Source of the DNA: Oscillospiraceae bacterium
GTDB lineage: Bacteria > Bacillota > Clostridia > Oscillospirales > Oscillospiraceae
Length of the DNA stretch: 64,000 nt
Reading direction: 5' to 3'
NCBI GenBank assembly: GCA_017412765.1
Contig: JAFPWN010000047.1
Span: 62,001-126,000 of the forward strand
The position numbers and the translations under genes are program-made. The notes below the pieces were generated by a model that had not been told where the DNA came from, made no database searches, and worked only from the letters and a program-made list of their open reading frames with translations. Shown piece by piece: positions 17,669 to 25,153 of the stretch (positions within the stretch are counted from its first letter, which is position 1; each line of letters starts with the position of its first letter).

Positions 17669-18463
17669 ATGGATTTCATAACAGTGTATTTTCTTGTCAT
17701 CTCCGCCCTCCTCGGAGCTTGCGCGGGCAGCTTTCTGAACTGCTTTGCGTGGAGAATAGTCCACGGCGAGTCGGTAATGAAGGGCAGATCGCATTGTGAT
17801 GAGTGCGGACACGTGCTCGGAGTGCGTGATCTCATTCCGATAGTAAGCTATCTCGCCTCCGGCGGGAAGTGCAGATACTGCGGCGCCAAGCTCTCAAAAA
17901 GGCACCTCGGGGCGGAGATAGTCTCAGCGCTCGTATTCCTCTCGATAGCGTGGAAATACGGTATCTCACTCGAAACCCTGGAGTTCTGGCTTCTCGGCTC
18001 TGCGCTTCTGGCGTGCTCTTTTGCGGATCTCGAGGCGTATCTCGTGCCAGACAGATTTATCGTCTTTGCGATAATCGTCAGAGCGGTGTTCATCGCCGTC
18101 TCTCCGGAGCCGCTTGAGGCTCTCAAAACCTCTCTGATAGGCGGCTTTTCAGTCGCCGCGGCAGTTCTGCTCGTAGTTATCGTGATGGAAAAGGTGCTCA
18201 AAAAAGACGCTATGGGCGGCGGTGATATTAAGCTCATATTCGTGATCGGACTTTACCTCGGATGGGAGAGAAATCTGCTATGCCTGATGATGTCGGCGCT
18301 TTTCGGCGTTGTCGCGGGTATGATATCGCTCAAGAAAAAGAACGATGAGGAGGCTGAGGCGTTCCCGTGGGGTCCGTCTATCGCCTGCGCCGCGTGGGTC
18401 ACGGCGCTGTTCGGCTCGGAGATCATAAGCTGGTATCTGCAATTTTTCACCACAGTGCGCTGA
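17669..18463 (+). CDS. pilD: Prepilin peptidase / N-methyltransferase (intact)
   Basis: A 264-residue polytopic membrane aspartic protease that removes prepilin leaders and methylates the new N-terminus. It shows GSFLNCFAWRI at the N-terminus, two CxxC pairs (Cys43/46 and Cys68/71), first catalytic Asp120 in ADLEAYLVP, and second catalytic Asp186 in GGGDIKL. All are as expected, unlike the paralogue at 253. The likely start is ATG 17669 behind GAGGAGA. It is the last gene of the pilus cluster and is followed by a hairpin terminator. It is the best candidate to process the giant prepilin at its KG/FTVIEL site. Confidence 0.94.
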   Translation: MDFITVYFLVISALLGACAGSFLNCFAWRIVHGESVMKGRSHCDECGHVLGVRDLIPIVSYLASGGKCRYCGAKLSKRHLGAEIVSALVFLSIAWKYGISLETLEFWLLGSALLACSFADLEAYLVPDRFIVFAIIVRAVFIAVSPEPLEALKTSLIGGFSVAAAVLLVVIVMEKVLKKDAMGGGDIKLIFVIGLYLGWERNLLCLMMSALFGVVAGMISLKKKNDEEAEAFPWGPSIACAAWVTALFGSEIISWYLQFFTTVR

Positions 18464-18480
18464 CTTAATCTAAAAATATA

Positions 18481-18531
18481 GAGACCGCTTTTACTCTCTC
18501 GGCATCCGTAGAGGAAAGCGGCCTCTTTTTT
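18481..18531. terminator. Terminator ending the pilus operon
   Basis: GAGACCGCTTT (18481) pairs with AAAGCGGCCTC (18515) with one mismatch and is followed by a run of T. It lies between the end of the intact prepilin peptidase and the convergent Nudix gene, whose stop codon sits at the end of the T tract. Confidence 0.75.
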
Positions 18532-19006
18532 ATTTTGCTGACTTTATGATCTCGCCGTTCAGCGAGGCGAAGGTGAGGGCGTCACCCTCATAGCAGAGCT
18601 TCATCGAAAAGAACGGAATGTCGGTATCCAGAAGGTCGAGAAAGAGCTTATCGCCCTCCCACTGCGGAAGAGATCTGAATTTCTCCTTTGAGATCCACTC
18701 AAGCGTGCCCTCGCTGCACTCTCCGACCGCGCCCTCAAAGCCGTCGGCGGTGAAGAGGTGCATATATTCGCCCTCCCAGATATCGGACACGAACGTGACT
18801 ATCCCGCGGTAGCGCCAGCGTGTCAGCGTGAGCCCGGATTCCTCTTTGACCTCGCGCAGCAGGCACTCCTCGGGACTCTCGTTTTCCTCGAATTTTCCGC
18901 CGAGACCTATCCACTTGTCGCGGTTGAGGTCGTTCTCCTTCTTTACGCGGTGCATAAGCAGCCATTCATCGCCGCGCTCGATGTAACAAAGAGTTGTGTT
19001 TTTCAT
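18530..19006 (-). CDS. Nudix hydrolase, MutT/8-oxo-dGTPase type
   Basis: A 158-residue Nudix protein. The Nudix box GGKFEENESPEECLLREVKE followed by ESGL fits G-x5-E-x7-REUxEExGU exactly, so Mg-dependent hydrolysis of a nucleoside diphosphate derivative is expected. Substrate cannot be read from sequence; resemblance to small MutT proteins of Bacillota, with an opening like NTTLCYIERGDEWLLMHR, suggests 8-oxo-dGTP or a similar damaged nucleotide. Its ATG overlaps the stop of the upstream transporter gene (ATGA at 19006-19003), showing translational coupling with the chromate-type transporter pair. Confidence 0.9.
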   Translation of the reverse strand: MKNTTLCYIERGDEWLLMHRVKKENDLNRDKWIGLGGKFEENESPEECLLREVKEESGLTLTRWRYRGIVTFVSDIWEGEYMHLFTADGFEGAVGECSEGTLEWISKEKFRSLPQWEGDKLFLDLLDTDIPFFSMKLCYEGDALTFASLNGEIIKSAK

Positions 19007-19572
19007 CCTGCAAACCCGAAAACAATGCCGACAACGGCAGAAAACGCGATAAATACGATGGGGTGGAGATCCTTGACCTTCGGCACCCAGCGCGTGCAGA
19101 CGAGAAGCAGCGCGGCAAGAAGCAGCGCGCGCCAGTCAAAAAGCGTGAAAAACGACGAGGCGTCGCCGATGAAAACCACCTGCGCAACGCTGAGTCCGGC
19201 CGCTGCAATGAGGGCGGTAGAGGCGGGGCGCAGACCGTAGAACGCGCCCTTGACGTATTTGTTCTCACCGAACGCGGTCAGAAATTTTGCGATTATAAGA
19301 ATAATGATTATGCTCGGAGTGATCAGCCCGAGCGTTGCGATCACGGAGCCGGGAACGCCGGCGGTCAGAAATCCGACGTATGTCGCGGTGTTTACTCCGA
19401 TAGGGCCGGGTGTGGATTCCGAAACCGCGATCATATCGGTGAGCTGCTGCGCCGTGAACCAGCCGGTGCGGTCTGCGAGATCGTAGAGGAAGGGGAGAGT
19501 CGCCAGACCTCCGCCTACGGCGAAGAGCCCGGTCTTGAAAAACTCCCAGAAAAGCTGAAGGAGAAGCATCAT
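19003..19572 (-). CDS. Chromate-type (CHR) transporter, second half-protein
   Basis: A 189-residue membrane protein of the short-chain CHR family. It begins with the family hallmark FKTGLFAVGGGLATLPFL and contains STPGPIGVNTATYVG. In these systems two half-size proteins work together; the other half is directly upstream. ATG 19572 lies 8 bp after GGAGGCG and overlaps the upstream stop (ATGATG with internal TGA); the adjacent ATG at 19569 is an alternative. The frame stays open further upstream, but that region is the other gene. The family is named for chromate efflux, but in anaerobes the true anion is often unknown. Confidence 0.9.
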   Translation of the reverse strand: MMLLLQLFWEFFKTGLFAVGGGLATLPFLYDLADRTGWFTAQQLTDMIAVSESTPGPIGVNTATYVGFLTAGVPGSVIATLGLITPSIIIILIIAKFLTAFGENKYVKGAFYGLRPASTALIAAAGLSVAQVVFIGDASSFFTLFDWRALLLAALLLVCTRWVPKVKDLHPIVFIAFSAVVGIVFGFAG

Positions 19573-20108
19573 TTCTTTTTCGCCTCCAGACTTTTTATCA
19601 CAACTCCGCAGACTCCCGCGAAGAGTACGAAAATGATGGGGCTGAGGTTTGTGAAGAACGCGAGGAGCAGTATAACGGCGAAAATACCCGCTGTCCACAT
19701 ATCCTTTATCGAGCTCTTGCCGAGCTTGATCACGGAGTTCAGAATCAGAACGCAGACGCAGACGCGGATGCCGGCAAAGGCGTTTCTGACGATGGGATTC
19801 TCAGCGAACATCTGAATAACGCCTGCGAGCGCCGTGATGATCACGAGAGAGGGGAACACAACGCCGAGAGTGGCGACGATCCCGCCGAGCACGCCTGCGG
19901 TCTTTCGACCGATGAATGTGGCGGTGTTTACCGCGATAACGCCGGGTGTGCACTGACCGATAGCAAAGTAATCGGCAAGCTCCTCGTCGGTCGCCCATTT
20001 TTTGTTCTCCACGACCTCGCGCTGGAGTATCGGGAGCATTGCGTACCCGCCGCCGAAGGTCATTACTCCGACCTTGGCAAAGGTTAAAAACAGTTCAAAC
20101 AGAAGCAT
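19569..20108 (-). CDS. Chromate-type (CHR) transporter, first half-protein
   Basis: A 179-residue CHR-domain membrane protein. The hallmark FAKVGVMTFGGGYAMLPIL is at the N-terminus, with CTPGVIAVNTATFIG after the second helix. It pairs with the following gene, which overlaps its stop codon by a few bases, giving the usual two-gene transporter. Both proteins share the same order of motifs, so they arose by duplication. It lies 12 bp after the PBP1A stop on the same strand, so it may be read through from that gene. Ion specificity is not visible. Confidence 0.9.
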   Translation of the reverse strand: MLLFELFLTFAKVGVMTFGGGYAMLPILQREVVENKKWATDEELADYFAIGQCTPGVIAVNTATFIGRKTAGVLGGIVATLGVVFPSLVIITALAGVIQMFAENPIVRNAFAGIRVCVCVLILNSVIKLGKSSIKDMWTAGIFAVILLLAFFTNLSPIIFVLFAGVCGVVIKSLEAKKK

Positions 20109-20120
20109 TAAAATCTCTCT

Positions 20121-22604
20121 TTATTCTATATCTCCTCCGGCCGAGTTCGGCGTATCGGAGGGCGTATCCTGCCCCTCAGAGGCAGTACCCGGGTCAACAG
20201 GAGTCCAGGGGTCGTCTGTCGGAGCATCGGGGTCAATAGGTGCATCGGGATCGAGAGGAGCGTTCGGATCGTTTTCCGGATCCTCCGGGTCGATCGTGAT
20301 CTCCTCCGGAACCTCCGGCTCTACGGGTGTGTAGATGAACTCCGCGCAGTTTTCAACGAGGTTTTTGTCGAGTACAAGCTCCTGCTTCGGCTCACTGACG
20401 AGGATATATCCCTCGACCTCCTTGGCGGCGACCGTGACGGTGCGGCCGGAGGCGTACTTATGAGTATGACCGGAGCTTGTGTCGTTCAGATTATAAGTCT
20501 CCTCGTGGTAAAGCTCCTCGACCGTGCCGTCAAGGTGCATTACCGTGCCGCGGATATAGAACGGAACTGGCTGACCGACGCCGATGACCGGACTCATGCG
20601 GGTGTTTGCGGGCTTTGAAAAGTCTTTATACTCAAGCTCCTCGTGGATCGAGGTCATAACCTTGCGGAAGAGAATGGAGGAGGGGTTTCCGCCGGAGTTA
20701 TAGATATGCTCGGGTCTGTCGTAGCCGCACCATACCGCGGCGGTGTAGTACGGGGTGGAGCCGACGAACCAGCGGTCCTTGTAGTTGGAGCTCGTTCCGG
20801 TCTTGCCGGCAACGGGCATGAGCTTGCCGAGGCTTGCGCCGGTACCGGTACCTCTTCCGCTCATAACGGCGTCCTTCATCATATCGTTTACCCAGTACGC
20901 GGCTGCCTCGCTGATCGCGGCGGTCGAGTAGGGAATGTTGTTTACGATGAGCTTGCCGTTGGCGTCGTAGATCGCGCTGAACGTGCGGCCCTGCGTATAG
21001 ACGCCGTTATTTACGAACATCGTAAAGCCGGACGCCATTTCGCGCGGTGTGATACCGATCGTTTCCTGACCCATGGCGAGCGGCGAATAGGCGTTGTCCG
21101 CCTCCTCAAGCGAGGTGAAGCGAAGCTTCTCGGTTATGAAGTTATAGCTGTAAGCGGGTGTGAGCATATCCACGATCTGCGCGGCTATCGTATTTTTCGA
21201 GTGGATGACCGCCTCGCGCACGGTGATTACGCCGCTGTTCTGATTATCGTCGTTGTGCGGGAACCAGGTCGTGCCCTTGAGCGTGATGTCCGGCTCGTCC
21301 TCGAGGGTCGTGTCCGGAGTGATAATATTGAGGTCGAGCGCCGGGCCGTAGACGGACAGAGGCTTTATCGAGGAGCCGGTCGGACGCCTTGCGAGAGAGC
21401 CGGAGGCTCTGTTAAGCCCTCGCGCTACGGTCTTTTCACCGACTCCGCCGCTGAGCGCGACGATGTCGCCGGTGTACGGATCCATCACTACGATCGCGCT
21501 CTGAAGCTGCTTTTCAGTGCGCGTCGTTTCGGGGATCTGAGTGAGATCGGTGTAGACTGCGTCGACCTTCGCCTGAATCTCCGGGTCAATGCAGGCGTAT
21601 ATCTGATAGCCGCCGTGGTACAGCAGACTCTCGGCGGTCTCGGTCGTAACGCCCATCGAGGTCTTGAAGTATTCGATTACGTCGCTGATGACCGTATCGA
21701 CGTAGTAGCTGTAAACCGTGACGCCGGTGGAATTCGACTCCTTCCACGGCTGGAACTGCAGCTCCTCAGCGACCGCGTTTCGATACTCGCTCTCGGAGAT
21801 ATATCCCTGAGTCCACATTTCGTGCAGAATTATCTCCTGGCGCTTCTTGTTGCTCTCTCTGTTGACGTAAGGGGAATAGAGAGAGGGGTTGTTCGTAATG
21901 CCTACGATGGAGGCCATTTCAGCGAGTGAGAGATCCTTGACCTCTTTTCCGAAGTAGAAGTCAGCCGCCGCGCCGATCCCGTAGCGCCGGTGACCGAAGT
22001 ACACGATGTTGAGGTACCACTCCATGATGTCCTCTTTCGTGTAGTTGCGCTCAAACTCTATCGCGCGGAAGATCTCGTTGAGCTTGCGCGTGACAGTCGC
22101 CTCGTTGTCCCCGGTTCGGTTCTTAATGAGCTGCTGGGTGATAGTCGAGCCGCCGAAGGTGTTCTTCATTCCGACGAACATATTTACAAACGCGCCGGCG
22201 GTGCGGTACCAGTCAACGCCATGGTGCTTGTAGAAGCGTCTGTCCTCAATGGAAACGACCGCGTGCTCGAGATCCTTCGGAATATCCTCATACTCGACCC
22301 AGACGCGGTTATCGCTCGATTCGAGCGTTACAAGCTCCCGGTACTGCCCGGTGGAAGCGTCCTTATAGTATATAGTGCTGGAGAGGTCGAGCTTCATATC
22401 CTCGAGGGTTATCTCGTTTTCGGGGTTATTCATGAGATTCGTTCTCGCGTAAGAAACGAATATGAGCGCAAAAATCGCGCCTGTCAGTATGAGAACCAGA
22501 AAAAGCGTGCCGATCGCGCGCAGAAGAAACAGAAGTATGCTCCCGGCGCCGTGTAAGCCCGCTTTAGCGGATTTCCTCAGTACCCGTTTTGTGCTTGCCT
22601 GCAA
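20121..22604 (-). CDS. Class A penicillin-binding protein (PBP1A)
   Basis: An 827-residue bifunctional peptidoglycan synthase with a short cytoplasmic tail and one membrane anchor (about 22-52). The GT51 domain has catalytic Glu120 in SIEDRRFYKHHG, then FGGSTITQQLIKN. The transpeptidase has SxxK as SSIK (Ser411/Lys414) in PTGSSIKP, SKN in HSKNTIAAQ, and KTG in VAGKTGTSSNYKD. The C-terminus has a small beta-rich segment and an acidic Pro/Asp repeat tail (PEDPENDPNAPLDPDAP type). The start is TTG 22604, 8 bp after GTGAGGTGC; no better ATG is near. The CHR transporter genes follow 12 bp downstream. Confidence 0.95.
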   Translation of the reverse strand: MQASTKRVLRKSAKAGLHGAGSILLFLLRAIGTLFLVLILTGAIFALIFVSYARTNLMNNPENEITLEDMKLDLSSTIYYKDASTGQYRELVTLESSDNRVWVEYEDIPKDLEHAVVSIEDRRFYKHHGVDWYRTAGAFVNMFVGMKNTFGGSTITQQLIKNRTGDNEATVTRKLNEIFRAIEFERNYTKEDIMEWYLNIVYFGHRRYGIGAAADFYFGKEVKDLSLAEMASIVGITNNPSLYSPYVNRESNKKRQEIILHEMWTQGYISESEYRNAVAEELQFQPWKESNSTGVTVYSYYVDTVISDVIEYFKTSMGVTTETAESLLYHGGYQIYACIDPEIQAKVDAVYTDLTQIPETTRTEKQLQSAIVVMDPYTGDIVALSGGVGEKTVARGLNRASGSLARRPTGSSIKPLSVYGPALDLNIITPDTTLEDEPDITLKGTTWFPHNDDNQNSGVITVREAVIHSKNTIAAQIVDMLTPAYSYNFITEKLRFTSLEEADNAYSPLAMGQETIGITPREMASGFTMFVNNGVYTQGRTFSAIYDANGKLIVNNIPYSTAAISEAAAYWVNDMMKDAVMSGRGTGTGASLGKLMPVAGKTGTSSNYKDRWFVGSTPYYTAAVWCGYDRPEHIYNSGGNPSSILFRKVMTSIHEELEYKDFSKPANTRMSPVIGVGQPVPFYIRGTVMHLDGTVEELYHEETYNLNDTSSGHTHKYASGRTVTVAAKEVEGYILVSEPKQELVLDKNLVENCAEFIYTPVEPEVPEEITIDPEDPENDPNAPLDPDAPIDPDAPTDDPWTPVDPGTASEGQDTPSDTPNSAGGDIE

Positions 22605-22745
22605 TTTATATGCACCTCACTGTAAAAGGTAATAAGCGTATTCATAGGTATTATACCATATAATTCTGCGCTTGTCCTTAAATTTTGTCGATTTTACATA
22701 AATTTTATTTTCACAAAAAAACCTATCATTCTACACAAAAATGTC

Positions 22746-22774
22746 TTGATTTTAGCAGCGAAATCGGTTAGAAT
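22746..22774 (+). promoter_or_regulatory. Sigma-A promoter of the DUF1292 gene
   Basis: TTGATT (22746) and TAGAAT (22769) are separated by 17 bp, about 28 bp before the ATG at 22802. It lies in a divergent AT-rich region with the PBP1A gene. Confidence 0.75.
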
Positions 22775-22801
22775 ATCCTCGTAAGAAAGAAGGCGATTTT
22801 T

Positions 22802-23071
22802 ATGGCTGACGAATTCGGCGGCGATATCTATACAATAACCGATGAGGACGGCGTTGAGTACTCGCTCGAGCACGTCGATACCTTTGAGGAAAACGACGTC
22901 TATTATCTCGCTTTTTTGCCTGCCTATATGGATGAGGACGATCCGGATTACGGTATCGTGCTTCTGAAGCGGCTCCCCGGCTCCGAGGAGCTGGAAAACC
23001 TTTCCGAGGATGAGGAAGACAGAATATACGAGATCTTTATGGATAGACTATTCGAGGACGAAGAGGAATAA
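22802..23071 (+). CDS. DUF1292 family protein
   Basis: A small, strongly acidic 89-residue protein of the DUF1292 (YrzB-like) family, common in Clostridia and Bacilli, often near RNA-metabolism genes. It has the typical core ITDEDGVEYSLEHVDTFE ... YYLAFLPAYMDEDD ... YGIVLLKR and a Glu/Asp tail. Function is not established. ATG follows AGAAGGCGA. It is transcribed from its own promoter and followed 10 bp later by the 6S RNA. Confidence 0.85.
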   Translation: MADEFGGDIYTITDEDGVEYSLEHVDTFEENDVYYLAFLPAYMDEDDPDYGIVLLKRLPGSEELENLSEDEEDRIYEIFMDRLFEDEEE

Positions 23072-23081
23072 CAGCGATTTC

Positions 23082-23265
23082 ATTCCTGCGCTTTGCAGCC
23101 CCATTTAAACCCACACTTCTTATAAGGGACGCCGGTCTCTCTCCGTTAATTGCAGGCCTCCTGCGTGCCGTTTGCGCGCGGAAGTTGGAAGCATGTCTTC
23201 GGCGAGGAGGCAACCCACCTGCATATATTGTGCAGGTTATAAATGGGGCTACAAAGCGCAGGAAT
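23082..23265 (+). ncRNA. ssrS: 6S RNA (RNA polymerase regulator)
   Basis: A 184-nt segment closes with a perfect 14-bp stem: ATTCCTGCGCTTTG (23082) with CAAAGCGCAGGAAT (23252). After one mismatch, AGCCCCATTTA pairs with TAAATGGGGCT. A large open centre and an apical arm (GTTGGAAGCATGTCTTCGGCGAGGAGG) follow, then a small hairpin CACCTGCATATATTGTGCAGG before the 3' arm. This order matches 6S RNA, including E. coli features such as GTTGGTGAGCATG and the CACCTTGAA/TTCAAGGGTTA hairpin. 6S RNA mimics an open promoter and sequesters the sigma-A holoenzyme in stationary phase. No separate promoter is obvious, so it may be processed from the DUF1292 transcript. Confidence 0.9.
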
Positions 23266-23291
23266 CTTATTTATTTACAAAAAAGTAAATT

Positions 23292-23327
23292 TTCCGGCTT
23301 GCAATAGCCGGAATTTTGTTTTATAAT
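23292..23327 (+). terminator. 6S terminator overlapping the foldase promoter
   Basis: TTCCGGCT (23292) and AGCCGGAA (23306) form a hairpin followed by TTTTGTTTT, a good terminator for the 6S unit. The same DNA holds TTGCAA (23299) and TATAAT (23322) with a 17-bp spacer, the likely promoter of the foldase gene at 23375. The -35 box is therefore in the loop and stem of the terminator. Confidence 0.75.
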
Positions 23328-23374
23328 GGTAAAGTTAGCGTAATACCAAAGAATAACAAAAGGAATGATTTTTT

Positions 23375-24907
23375 ATGGCAGACAACCAGACTAAAAAGGA
23401 GCGCCTTGCAGCCGAAAAGGCGGCGCAGGATAAGGAAATGGCGAAATACCGCACTATCGGTATCATCACCGCAGTTTTCATTGTCCTCGCTCTCGCGCTC
23501 ATCATTTTCGTTAACTCCAACGTGATCTACACCGCTATCCCCGCTGTTACCGTCGGCGGCAAGAACTACTCCGCGGCTGAGGTCAACATCGCATACGTAA
23601 CGGAGTACAACTCTTATTATTCCCAGATCGTAAACTACGTCGGTGAGGATTACGCCGCGCAGTTTATGCCGAGCACTACCGAGAGCCTCAAGACTCAGGT
23701 GTACTCCGAGTCTACCGGCGAAACGTGGTATGACTTCTTCAAGGGCCGCGCTATCGAGTCGCTCAAGAACTACACCGCTCTCGAGGCCGAGGCCAAGAAG
23801 GAGGGCTATACGCTCTCCGAGGAGGGCAAGCAGAGCGTTGAGAATGAGCTTGCTTCCCTCGACACCTACATTGAGCTTTACAGGACCACCTACAACACCG
23901 ATTATCTCCAGTATCTCTACGGCAACGGCGCAAACCGCGACATCGTGAAGCGCTTCCTTGAGCTTCAGGCACTTGCCGGCGAGTATTACACAAAGATCTC
24001 GAACGAAAAGACCTACTCTGACGCTGAGCTTGACGCGAAGTACGCAGAGAGCGCCGATGACTACGATTACTACACCTACACTGTCGAGTCCGTCGCTGCG
24101 AACGTTCAGGCTGCCGGCGAGAGCGCAACTCAGGCGGAGGTAGACGCGGCTATGGCGGAGGCAAAGACCGAGGCCGAGAGCACCGTAAGCACTCTCACCG
24201 CCGAGAACTCCACCACCACCCAGGGTACCTATCTCAGCGACGCTTATAAAGAGTGGCTCACCTCCGCTGACCGCAAGAGCGGCGATACAGCCGTCTTTGC
24301 CTACGGAGAGAGCGCTGAGGACAGCACTCACGGCTACTACGCGATCCGCTTCGAGAGCCGCGATAACAATAATTACACCTCAAAGAACGTCTACTTCCTC
24401 GCTGTCAGCGACCTTGAAGTTAACGAGGACGACTTTGAAAAGGACGAAAACGGCGAGATCAAGGACACCGAGGCTTATGAAGCCGCAAAGCAGGCAGCCC
24501 ACGAGGGCGGCGTGAAGCACGCTGAGGAGATCCTCGAGGCGTGGAATGCCGGCAGATATGACACTGCCGAGGCGCTTGCAGAGGCATTTGCCGATTACAC
24601 AGACCTCTCCAGAGCGCTTGAGAACGCTGGCAAGAACGATATATCCGACGAGGTCAACGAGTGGATGTTCGATTCTTCCCGCAAGGCCGGCGACGCAGAG
24701 ATCTTTGAGATCAGCGGTTCCACCTACGTATTCATCTTTACCGGAGACGGCGAGACCTATTCCCACAGCCTCGTTGAGAGCGAGCTCAGAAGCGAGGATA
24801 TGGAGGCATGGTCGAATTCCCTTATGGAGAGCCTCACCGCCACTGAGGGCTGGGCAGCAAGATTCATCGGTGACGTCTATATGGAAAGACAGGCCGCAAA
24901 CAGCTGA
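23375..24907 (+). CDS. Membrane-anchored SurA/PrsA-like foldase
   Basis: A 510-residue protein. A charged cytoplasmic N-terminus (about 25 residues) leads to one membrane helix (TIGIITAVFIVLALALIIFV) and an extracytoplasmic helical region rich in Ala, Glu, Tyr and Thr. The layout (SurA-N-like helices, then segments such as YLSDAYKEWLTSADRKSGDTAVF and VNEWMFDSSRKAGDAEIF) fits the anchored peptidyl-prolyl isomerase/foldase proteins often annotated in Clostridia. The second repeated segment resembles the edge of a PpiC domain, but a full parvulin core is not clear, so it may act only as a chaperone. Codons are mostly C-ending, as in rpsB and tsf, suggesting high expression. ATG follows AAAAGGAATG. 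Confidence 0.7.
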   Translation: MADNQTKKERLAAEKAAQDKEMAKYRTIGIITAVFIVLALALIIFVNSNVIYTAIPAVTVGGKNYSAAEVNIAYVTEYNSYYSQIVNYVGEDYAAQFMPSTTESLKTQVYSESTGETWYDFFKGRAIESLKNYTALEAEAKKEGYTLSEEGKQSVENELASLDTYIELYRTTYNTDYLQYLYGNGANRDIVKRFLELQALAGEYYTKISNEKTYSDAELDAKYAESADDYDYYTYTVESVAANVQAAGESATQAEVDAAMAEAKTEAESTVSTLTAENSTTTQGTYLSDAYKEWLTSADRKSGDTAVFAYGESAEDSTHGYYAIRFESRDNNNYTSKNVYFLAVSDLEVNEDDFEKDENGEIKDTEAYEAAKQAAHEGGVKHAEEILEAWNAGRYDTAEALAEAFADYTDLSRALENAGKNDISDEVNEWMFDSSRKAGDAEIFEISGSTYVFIFTGDGETYSHSLVESELRSEDMEAWSNSLMESLTATEGWAARFIGDVYMERQAANS

Positions 24908-24921
24908 GGAAAAATAATTAT

Positions 24922-25132
24922 ACGGGGCGTGGCAACACGCCCCGACAATGCGTCGACAAAGTCTCCGCATCGAACATATTTTGCGCTCTCGGAGCGCAAA
25001 ATATGACGCCTGCGGGCCTGTTTGCGACGTGAAGGGGCCTCTCGGCCGGCCCCTTCACAGATCCCCGCCTCCTTTATCCAACGCTTTTTCCTTTTTGTCT
25101 ACAGTCTGACGGGGCGTGGCAACACGCCCCGA
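24922..25132 (+). mobile_element. Copy A of a 163-bp dispersed element flanked by a duplicated stem-loop
   Basis: The element core is 24946-25108 (CAATGCGTCG ... CTACAGTCTG). On both sides lies the same 24-bp stem-loop (24922-24945 and 25109-25132; stem CGGGGCGTG / CACGCCCCG, loop GCAA). Inside are a 14-bp perfect hairpin (CATATTTTGCGCTC / GAGCGCAAAATATG), a second one (GTGAAGGGGCC / GGCCCCTTCAC), and a short ATGCG/CGCAT pair at the left end. No credible coding frame exists. The same core recurs at 38162 and 52741. It separates the foldase and M24 peptidase genes. Confidence 0.85.
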
Positions 25133-25153
25133 ACTTTTACTTGGAGGTTAAAT

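Noticed and set aside
20643-21929. Long open frame on the + strand opposite PBP1A (and similar frames opposite the FucI-like and FakA genes)
   Set aside because: These are mirror frames caused by codon bias of the real genes; they have no ribosome sites and no family resemblance.
23082-23265. Riboswitch or T-box in the 23.1 kb intergenic region
   Set aside because: The closing stem, open centre and late small hairpin match 6S RNA better, and no regulated gene follows without a terminator.
24946-25108. Reading frames through the 163-bp repeats (peptides starting MRRQSLRIEHIL at 38164 and 52741 region)
   Set aside because: They have no ribosome site, differ in length between copies and are interrupted by tail changes; the DNA is dominated by hairpins, so it is non-coding.
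24922-25132. CRISPR array or group II intron for the repeats
   Set aside because: Copies are 13-14 kb apart with no spacers. The core lacks an intron-like start (GTGYG) and domain V pattern and is much too short; the flanking duplication also does not fit intron insertion.
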